From NCBI GenBank assembly GCA_018970625.1, contig JAGWVZ010000019.1:1-17809 (forward strand): a DNA stretch of 17,809 nt. Direction: 5' to 3'. Origin of the DNA: Myxococcales bacterium (lineage in GTDB: Bacteria; Myxococcota; Bradymonadia; REDH01). This document shows positions 6,756 to 13,030 of this stretch, one piece after another. The translations under genes were made by a program, and so were the position numbers. Numbering within the stretch: position 1 is the stretch's first letter; every line of letters begins with the position of its first letter. Below the pieces are notes generated by a model. The model was not told the origin of the DNA. It saw nothing but the letters and a program-made list of their open reading frames with translations, and ran no database searches.

Positions 6756-7567
6756 GGCGGCGGTTGGTCGGTCTGCTCTTCCCGGTCCAGCTCACAGCGT
6801 TGAATCGACCATTGGGCGATGCCAGCCATGACGTGGCGCGTTTGCAGGTAGACAGGGCCGCTGTTCAGGCACCAGCGAGTGCGGACCTCGGTGGTGGATG
6901 AGAGCAGGGTGGCGTTGTTCCACCGCGCGGCAAGCAACTGGCACCGCTCCGTGTCTGGTTGTGCCTCGTCAGGCACTGTCTGGAAGCTCTGCAACGCGTC
7001 CGAAAGCTCCGCGTCCGACTGCGCCGGAGCCGGTAACGGGGTTTCCCAGGCCGCTCCGACGGCGATTGGGTTTGCGCAGACGGTGGGACGTTGTAAAGTG
7101 TCCACGGGGTTTGTGCCACACGAGCCCGTCAGAGCGGATGGCAGCAGCAGCGCGGCGTCGTGAAACCAGTACACGCTCGACCCGTCCACGCGCGAATCGA
7201 TGACGATCGAGGATCCGTCTGGCTGGGTGGCCTGCCAACGGTGAAGATCTGCCGTGCCCAGGACCTTTTCGAACGTCATCCATCGCTCTGTGTGCTGCAG
7301 GTCCCACTGCTCATGGGCGACGCTCAGCTGGGTGATGGTGCAATGGAAGCGGGGTGAGTGTAGCGCTGCACTCGCAAACAAGGGTGGGATAGTCGAAGCC
7401 GCTGACGATGGAGGCGCTGCCTCTGATGGGCGATTCAACCCCTCGGAGGTCGTCGCTGGCGGTGCAGTCTGGCAGGCGGAGGCTCCGAAAATGGCCCCGG
7501 CGACGATGCGCGGCGCGAGCATGCGGTATACCCGGGCCGCGGTGCGAACGAGCCGCCCGTCAGGCAT
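6752..7567 (-). CDS. Lipoprotein of unknown function, coupled to a CPBP protease
   Basis: The product is 271 aa. The N-terminus has a basic stretch, a hydrophobic segment and a lipobox-like ASAC (Cys32). This lacks the usual Leu at -3, so lipidation is probable rather than sure. A Pro/Ala/Ser linker (35-65) is followed by a domain rich in Trp and with six cysteines (76, 150, 164, 209, 233, 258). It shows beta-type segments such as WMTFEKVLG, SSVYWFHDAALLLPSAL and LQTRHVMAGIAQW. I do not recognise the family. The start ATG lies inside the end of the protease gene (ATGCCTGA, 8-bp overlap), so the two are co-translated. ATG 7522 (Met16) is an alternative start leaving a shorter signal peptide. 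The natural guess is an envelope partner or substrate of the protease. Confidence 0.7.
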   Translation of the reverse strand: MPDGRLVRTAARVYRMLAPRIVAGAIFGASACQTAPPATTSEGLNRPSEAAPPSSAASTIPPLFASAALHSPRFHCTITQLSVAHEQWDLQHTERWMTFEKVLGTADLHRWQATQPDGSSIVIDSRVDGSSVYWFHDAALLLPSALTGSCGTNPVDTLQRPTVCANPIAVGAAWETPLPAPAQSDAELSDALQSFQTVPDEAQPDTERCQLLAARWNNATLLSSTTEVRTRWCLNSGPVYLQTRHVMAGIAQWSIQRCELDREEQTDQPPP

Positions 7568-8657
7568 ACTGAAGCCCTGAAAGATGTGCCAGAATGTTGC
7601 AGAATGCGTGAAACATCAGCGGGGTGGCGATGGTGCCTGTCCGGTCCCGGAGGGCTCCAAACAGCAGCGATGGGAAGAAGACTGCCAGTCTGAACGGGTC
7701 CCCGCCGACCATGAAGTGAGCCAGGGCAAAAAGTGCCGAGGCAGTCACATTGGCGAGCGTGACCTTCAGTCCGGCCACGCGCAGCAGGGTCGAGGCCAGA
7801 GATGGCCATCGCTGCAGACGCGGTTGCAAATAGCCGCGATAGAAGAATTCTTCGGGCAGCGCGACCAGTAGCCAGTGAGTGGCCACGAGCATCAGAAGCC
7901 ATGAGAGCGAAAAATGCAGCGTGAGCGGGTTGCCTTCGACCGGAGTGCTGGACGCACCGCAGACGAATGATGCGACAGGTTGGCGATCCACGGTGGCCGA
8001 GATGGTGACGGTCTCATTGCGAAGCGGTCGAAATGCCAGCTGCGCAAGACGTGCGGATCGCCCCTGGTCTGCGATGTGCGGTTCGTCCTCCTGAGGGGTT
8101 GGCAGTACGCGCCGAAGAGGTTGGGATGCTTCGATGCGAAGTTGCCAGGGCGCATCCGGGGTATGCCATTTTACGAAGGTGGTGCCGTGTGATTCCCAGA
8201 CCTGGACGCTGTTGGACGTGGTGTCCTGTGAGGTCGGCTGGCCCAGGCACTGACCGGGGGGGCGAAACAGCGTGCTCCAGCCGGGCTGGAAGTCTCTCTC
8301 GGCAAGGTTGGTTTCCCAGAGGTGTCTGCCCGGCAGATACAGAGCGGTGGTCAGGCTGCAGATGACGAGGGCAGTGACCCCGGCAGTGCGCCATGCCTGA
8401 ATGCCCTGAGTTGGCGGGGTGGGGTCGGCGACATCGCGAGGCAGCGCAAACCTTGGGGTAAGAAGGAAGAGCACAGCGACGACGGCCACCAGGTTCTGGC
8501 GCAGGAGAGGAATGTACTGCCCTGCGACGTCGAGCAGCACGGTGGCGACAGAGACCAGGAGCCAGGCGAGCAGGCACTCCAGTAGAATCTGTTTGGGGGC
8601 ACGAACTGCGTTCCGCGGCTCTGACGGTTGCAGAAGCGTGCCGAAAGCGTTGGTCAT
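7560..8657 (-). CDS. CPBP (CAAX-type) intramembrane protease with large insert
   Basis: The product is 365 aa. The three signatures of the CPBP/Abi glutamic intramembrane protease family are present: EEFFYR (EExxxR, 269-274), FALAH (His314) and HAFCN (350-354). Membrane segments are predicted near 25-45, 52-70, 90-108, 248-268, 285-315, 323-340 and 342-360. Between 109 and 248 lies a soluble ~140-residue insert with many Trp and Thr residues and two Cys (137, 233); with the N-terminus inside it would face the periplasm. The family includes CAAX endopeptidases, bacteriocin-maturation and immunity proteins, and the myxosortases that process MYXO-CTERM signals; which type this is cannot be told. 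The frame runs upstream to 8879, but that extension crosses the divergent promoter and the opposite gene, so ATG 8657 is chosen; its SD is poor. Confidence 0.82.
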   Translation of the reverse strand: MTNAFGTLLQPSEPRNAVRAPKQILLECLLAWLLVSVATVLLDVAGQYIPLLRQNLVAVVAVLFLLTPRFALPRDVADPTPPTQGIQAWRTAGVTALVICSLTTALYLPGRHLWETNLAERDFQPGWSTLFRPPGQCLGQPTSQDTTSNSVQVWESHGTTFVKWHTPDAPWQLRIEASQPLRRVLPTPQEDEPHIADQGRSARLAQLAFRPLRNETVTISATVDRQPVASFVCGASSTPVEGNPLTLHFSLSWLLMLVATHWLLVALPEEFFYRGYLQPRLQRWPSLASTLLRVAGLKVTLANVTASALFALAHFMVGGDPFRLAVFFPSLLFGALRDRTGTIATPLMFHAFCNILAHLSGLQYA

Positions 8658-8702
8658 GTGCAGTTTGGACGTGATGAAGGTGGACGACAGATGTGTTATA
8701 GC

Positions 8703-8731
8703 GCAGAACAATGATCGGGTGTGAGTTCTGC
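8703..8731. promoter_or_regulatory. Inverted repeat, operator candidate in divergent region
   Basis: GCAGAAC (8703-8709) and GTTCTGC (8725-8731) are perfect inverted copies with centres 22 bp apart, about two helical turns, as expected for a dimeric DNA-binding protein. They lie in the 160-bp gap between the minus-strand protease gene and the plus-strand TPR gene. A TATAAC on the minus strand (8700-8695) adjoins the left arm and may be the protease -10 box, with no good -35. A second stem, TGCCTC/GAGGCA (8729-8749) with an inner CCTCG-TTGG-CGAGG form, overlaps the right arm. GAAGGA at 8803-8808 is the ribosome-binding site of the TPR gene. Confidence 0.33.
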
Positions 8732-8817
8732 CTCCTCGTTGGCGAGGCACGGACTGAACTTCCTGTCCCCAGGGGAGTTGGCCCCGAGTAAAGTACCGAA
8801 ACGAAGGATGAATCGCC

Positions 8818-11800
8818 ATGGCAACTGGTGAAGACGGAGGGGGTGCACGGCCCCCGGCAGGAGTAACCTTTCTGGGCATCCCGGCCGTGCGTGCTCAGGA
8901 AGATCAGTATCGACTGCGTCATCTCGATGGCACTGTGGAGGGTCCGCTGGCGACCGGCGTCCTGCTGCAGCGAATTCGAGACCGGATGCTCACGGGGAAC
9001 GAGGGCGTATCCCGCGATGGTAACTTCTGGATCCCGATGATGGCGATCCCACAGTTTCGGGATGCTTTCGATGGTCACGGACCTGGGGACGGCATGACCG
9101 CGATGGGGCAGTCGCTTTCCGAAGATGCGCATGGGGGCGCCGCGGTAAGCGCTGCTCACGCGCGTGCTGCCGCTCCCGCTCTACCTCCACCGCTGGCCGG
9201 GATGGGGCTGGGCGTGATGGGGGCCACGGGTATGGACGCGTTCGGATCGGGAGGCTGGCCTGCTCCTGATGACGAAGGTCGATCGCTCTCCGTGCCTTCT
9301 GGTGGAGGAGCGGGCGTTCCCTTCCGTCCGGCATCTGCTGCAACGGGTGAGTTACCATCGCCGCGCGGCTTCATGGGTCTTTCAGGGGTAACCGAAGAGT
9401 CGGGCGCGTTGCCGTTGCTGGACCGCGGGCTGCACGCTGCGGATTACGGCCAGTCACCCGTCGCTCCCGGCGGCTCGACTGTATTGTTCGAGGATCTGGA
9501 TGATGAGCCCGAGCTTCCGGTCTCCAGCCAGATCGGATTGCCTCGATCATCGAGGACGCTGGCCATGTCTGCAGATAGCGGTGTGGCGGGGCTTCCGGGC
9601 AGCGCGACAGGTCTTCCCGCCAGCGCGACGGCCTTTCCGGCCTCTGCATTTTCGGCACCGATGTCTGCGGCATCGGCACCGATGTCTGCGTCTTCGTTCG
9701 GTGTCGGTGCCAGCGGTTTTCCGTTATCGGCGTCGGCACCTCTGCCGGGCGTCCACTCCGATGAAGAGTCGGTTTTGCCGGTGTCCAAGACATCAGCGCG
9801 CACGATCGGCATGTCGGCCTTCAGTCTCGCGCCGGGTCCTGAACTTCCTGCTTCCAGTCGTATGCAGGGGCTGAATCTCGAAGAGATCGGTAATGCAGGA
9901 CTGTGGAACGACGACGATGTGATCCCGGGGGCGCGTTCGGGTCAGGATTCGCGGAGTGCCGCTCCGGTGGGGTCTGCCGCACGCTTTGATTTTGACGACG
10001 ATCCGTTTGCCGATGATCGCGCTTGGCAACATCGAAATGACGGCGGGACGGAATCAGAGGCCTCGTCATTTTTCGGCGATGAGCCTCAGCCTGTTGCCTC
10101 TCCGACAGCTGCCGCCGCGCCTCCTGCATCCACCTCGCGGGCTCGCAAAGGATCCGGGAAAGTGTTGCGCTACGTCGCCGCAGGTGCGGTGGTCGTGGCG
10201 CTGGTTGGAGCAGGAGTCCTGATCGTGCCGGGTTTGTTGCCGGTTGAGGAGGAGACCGTCGAAGGAACGGGTCCGGTGGTCATGGCGGAGCCGGCTCCGG
10301 TTGTGCCGGTGGCTGTGGCATCGGTTGTCGGCGAACTCAGCTCTCTCAAGTCGGCAGGTCCTGCACAATTACGTGAGTTCATCGCGTCAGCAGCGGTGTC
10401 AGCGACGTCTTCTGCCGACGATCGGGCCAAGGTGCTGATTGCCCAGTGTCTTCATCAGATGTGGGTACCGTCAGATACCGAGGCGATTGGCGGGATGCGC
10501 AGCCTGTACGACGGTCTTGTGGTCGTTGAAGGTGCTGACGCTGAACTGATCGCTCTGGCCCGTGGTGCGTTCGAGGCGGTCTCGCGTGACGCAGACCCGG
10601 CGACGGGTCTGCAGTCTGTGCGCAATCCGGCGTACGTGCCGCTCGCACGTCTCTTTGAGGCTGTTTACGGGATCCAGAGTTATCGGGGCGTCTCCTATGC
10701 CGTTGCAGCACCGGCGGCACCCGAAGCCGCTCCCGGCTTCGGCACCGGTGCGGAAGGCTCGGGTGCAGCTCAGGGGAATGCCGCTCCGGGGGAAGGTTCT
10801 TCCCCTTCGGCTGAAGGTTCTGCCGGCGAGCAAGTCGACGGTGGCCCGGACGCAGCGGTGGTCACCGAAGGCAGCGCAGGCGATGCGGACGGCTCTGGGG
10901 CTGCGGGAACCGATGACGCAACGGCTGCCGCGACCGCTGCAGCTGCGCCTGCGGAGCTGGACGATGCCGTGATGCGGTCCCTCGAACGGGCGTTGTCGGC
11001 AGACCCTGACCTGGGCGCGGCGTTGTACTGGAGCGCATGGGCCCGGTTGGAAATGGGAGACTACGCAGCCGCGCTCGAAGGTTTTGACCGACTGACCACG
11101 GCGAACGATCTGCATGTGCCGGGTCATATCGGGGCCGCCTCTGCGTTGTTGCGCAGCGGCAATCTGGCCGACGCGGACGCCCGCATTCAGCGGGTCATCG
11201 ACGAAATGGAAGCGCAATCCTTACCCAGCGAACGTGCCCAGACCTATATCTCCTCGGCTGAAATCTCGATTGCGCGGCTGCAGACGCAGTTGGCGATCGA
11301 GTCGCTGCTCAGCGCTCTTCAGGCCGAGCCGGGTAACCGGCGCGCGTTATCGATGCTGGGTGAACAGTTCTACGAATCGGGGCAGTACCAGCGTGCGCTC
11401 GAGTTCTTTCAAAGCCATGCCGATCTGGCGCAGGATGACCCCGAAGCGATTGTGGGGCTGGTTCGCGCTTATCTGGGGCTGCAGATGTTCCCGGAGGCTA
11501 CCTCGTCGCTGGAGGGGGCTGTCGCACGTTTTCCGCTGGATGGCCGATTCCCGTATTTCCTGGGGCGTGTGGCCGAAGAGCAGGCGGAGTTCGATCGTGC
11601 GATCGAGTACTACACGCAGGCGACCCAGATCGATGGATCCTTCCGCGATCCCTGGCTTCGTCTGGCTCAACTGGCTCAGCGGTCGGCTGATGTTCCCGAA
11701 GCGCTGGCGTATCTTCAGCGGGTACCACTGGCCGAGCTGGAGGATGCAGATCTCGCCAATGAGATTGGTGAAGTGTACCTGTCACTGGGTGAGGCCAATC

Positions 11801-12843
11801 GCGCAGTGGGGGCATTCCGGCGCGCGCTGGAGATCGATCAGGCCTATCCGAATGCACGGATCAGCCTCGCAGAACATTATCTGACCATCGAAGAATACGC
11901 TCGTGCTCTCGGTGAGATTCGTTTGATGGTCGATTCTGGCGTCGATACGCCGCGAGTGCAGTTCCTTCACGCCCGCGCGCTCACCGCGACCGGTGAATAC
12001 AGTCGTGCTCAGGAAGAGTTGACCGCACTGGTCAATCAGGAAGCCGATAACCCAGAATACCTGCACGCGCTGGGTCTGGCGCACTTCGGTGCGGGCGACT
12101 GGGTGAACGCTCGCCGCCGCTTTACCGAAGCCTACGAGATGCTGCCCACGATGTCGGATGCCCTGTATTACATGGGTAGGTGTGACATCGAGCTGAGTGC
12201 GTATCATGAAGCGATCTCCGAATTGTCGACCGTCTCGATGCGCAGCAATCGGGGTGAATATCACTATTGGCTCGGTTTTGCCCTGGAGCAGAGTCGTCAA
12301 CAGCAGCAGGCGTTCAGTGAATACACAAAAGCGGTCGTCGACGACATCGGATGGTCGCTCGAGAACCCGGAAGTGTTTTATCGCCGGGCTGAGCTCTTCG
12401 CTCAGAGCAACGCCCCTTCGCAGGCCAGAAACGAACTGCAAATCCTCCTGACGCTCCGCCCTCGTCACGCCGAGGCGCTGCGTCTTCTGGGTCGGCTGAA
12501 CTTCGATGAGCGCAATTTTGACGCTGCGATCGATGCCTGGGAGCGCAGTCTGAACGAGAACTCAGACCAGCCAGAGACGCGGTATTACATGGGACGCGCG
12601 TGGCTGGAGCGCGAACCAGCTGATTTGCAACGCGCCACGTCGTTTCTGGAGCAGGCGCGCGACGGGGGTGTTGCTGAGACGCGCCCCGATTTGCACCGGC
12701 GACTGGGCTACCTGTATCGTGATCTTGGGCGAACAGCCGATGCGGTCGCATCCTTGCGGGCTTATCTGGAGACGCCTGATTTGAGTGTGGACGAACGTCG
12801 CAATACGCAGAATATTATGAACGAGTTGAGCGGAGTTCGCTGA
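8818..12843 (+). CDS. Membrane-anchored GYF-like/TPR scaffold protein
   Basis: The product is 1341 aa. Residues ~28-85 fit a GYF_2/DUF4339-like domain (YRLRHLDGTVEGPL, then VSRDGNFWIPMMAIPQF). A long Ala/Ser/Pro/Gly low-complexity region follows (~90-440). A single membrane helix (~448-472, YVAAGAVVVALVGAGVLIVP) is preceded by Arg/Lys residues, so the N-terminus is probably cytosolic. A helical segment (~490-630) and an Ala/Gly/Glu linker (~630-716) lead to about fifteen or more TPR units to the C-terminus (for example RALEFFQSHADLAQ, RAIEYYTQATQIDG, RAVGAFRRALEIDQ). TPR solenoids bind proteins; with this topology they would lie outside the cytoplasm. AgmX/GltJ of Myxococcus also carries a GYF domain, but that protein has a TonB-type C-terminus, so this is not an orthologue. 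The start is supported by GAAGGA 9 nt upstream. It probably scaffolds an envelope complex. Confidence 0.83.
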   Translation: MATGEDGGGARPPAGVTFLGIPAVRAQEDQYRLRHLDGTVEGPLATGVLLQRIRDRMLTGNEGVSRDGNFWIPMMAIPQFRDAFDGHGPGDGMTAMGQSLSEDAHGGAAVSAAHARAAAPALPPPLAGMGLGVMGATGMDAFGSGGWPAPDDEGRSLSVPSGGGAGVPFRPASAATGELPSPRGFMGLSGVTEESGALPLLDRGLHAADYGQSPVAPGGSTVLFEDLDDEPELPVSSQIGLPRSSRTLAMSADSGVAGLPGSATGLPASATAFPASAFSAPMSAASAPMSASSFGVGASGFPLSASAPLPGVHSDEESVLPVSKTSARTIGMSAFSLAPGPELPASSRMQGLNLEEIGNAGLWNDDDVIPGARSGQDSRSAAPVGSAARFDFDDDPFADDRAWQHRNDGGTESEASSFFGDEPQPVASPTAAAAPPASTSRARKGSGKVLRYVAAGAVVVALVGAGVLIVPGLLPVEEETVEGTGPVVMAEPAPVVPVAVASVVGELSSLKSAGPAQLREFIASAAVSATSSADDRAKVLIAQCLHQMWVPSDTEAIGGMRSLYDGLVVVEGADAELIALARGAFEAVSRDADPATGLQSVRNPAYVPLARLFEAVYGIQSYRGVSYAVAAPAAPEAAPGFGTGAEGSGAAQGNAAPGEGSSPSAEGSAGEQVDGGPDAAVVTEGSAGDADGSGAAGTDDATAAATAAAAPAELDDAVMRSLERALSADPDLGAALYWSAWARLEMGDYAAALEGFDRLTTANDLHVPGHIGAASALLRSGNLADADARIQRVIDEMEAQSLPSERAQTYISSAEISIARLQTQLAIESLLSALQAEPGNRRALSMLGEQFYESGQYQRALEFFQSHADLAQDDPEAIVGLVRAYLGLQMFPEATSSLEGAVARFPLDGRFPYFLGRVAEEQAEFDRAIEYYTQATQIDGSFRDPWLRLAQLAQRSADVPEALAYLQRVPLAELEDADLANEIGEVYLSLGEANRAVGAFRRALEIDQAYPNARISLAEHYLTIEEYARALGEIRLMVDSGVDTPRVQFLHARALTATGEYSRAQEELTALVNQEADNPEYLHALGLAHFGAGDWVNARRRFTEAYEMLPTMSDALYYMGRCDIELSAYHEAISELSTVSMRSNRGEYHYWLGFALEQSRQQQQAFSEYTKAVVDDIGWSLENPEVFYRRAELFAQSNAPSQARNELQILLTLRPRHAEALRLLGRLNFDERNFDAAIDAWERSLNENSDQPETRYYMGRAWLEREPADLQRATSFLEQARDGGVAETRPDLHRRLGYLYRDLGRTADAVASLRAYLETPDLSVDERRNTQNIMNELSGVR
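9652..9690 (+). repeat. 18-bp direct repeats coding a Ser/Ala/Pro motif
   Basis: TCGGCACCGATGTCTGCG occurs at 9652-9669 and exactly again at 9673-9690, a 21-bp (7-codon) period. It encodes the SAPMSA unit in the low-complexity region before the membrane helix. Looser versions (GLPASA, AFPASA, FPLSAS) extend from about 9589 to 9740, pointing to slippage-driven growth of the linker. Confidence 0.6.
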
Positions 12844-12925
12844 TCCGGTCGCGCAACCGGGTACGCATTTGGGAGTTGCCACCCGTGGCTGCGCCGCTAG
12901 AACAGTGTCGACTTCCGGGAATTTG

Positions 12926-12974
12926 GCCCGCCCTGCTGGTGGGCGTTGCTTCACGACGCTTGGCGCTTGCCAAG
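12926..12974 (+). terminator. Tandem hairpins between the TPR and J-domain genes
   Basis: In the 187-bp gap, GCCCGCC (12926-12932) pairs with GGTGGGC (12938-12944) with one G-T pair. CTTGGC-GCTT-GCCAAG (12959-12974) is a perfect 6-bp stem with a tetraloop, followed by ACTTTCTC. A CCGGT/ACCGG stem lies just after the stop (12845-12860). The second hairpin with its pyrimidine tail could be a weak intrinsic terminator or attenuator. The T tract is too broken for more confidence. Confidence 0.3.
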
Positions 12975-12996
12975 ACTTTCTCATCTGGACGATAGT
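12967..12996 (+). promoter_or_regulatory. Promoter candidate for the J-domain/Hsp70 pair
   Basis: TTGCCA (12967-12972, five of six) and GATAGT (12991-12996, four of six) are 18 bp apart and would start transcription about 28 nt before the GTG start at 13031. The -35 box overlaps the right half of the 12959-12974 hairpin, so the same DNA could end upstream and begin downstream transcription. Confidence 0.3.
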
Positions 12997-13030
12997 CAGA
13001 GTACCGAATGCTCCATCCGGAGAGGCTACC

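Noticed and set aside
8658..8879. N-terminal extension of the CPBP protease by 74 codons
   Set aside because: It would cross the divergent promoter region and overlap the TPR gene start; the extension is polar, has no family match, and the first membrane segment follows ATG 8657 normally.
11114..11884. 256-codon plus-strand frame inside the TPR gene
   Set aside because: Out-of-frame shadow of the TPR repeats; Trp/Arg/Ser-rich with no domain.
12869..13030. N-terminal extension of the J-domain protein
   Set aside because: The extension reads through the intergenic hairpins and has Cys/Arg-rich noise; GTG 13031 has a strong SD and begins the receiver-like strand directly.
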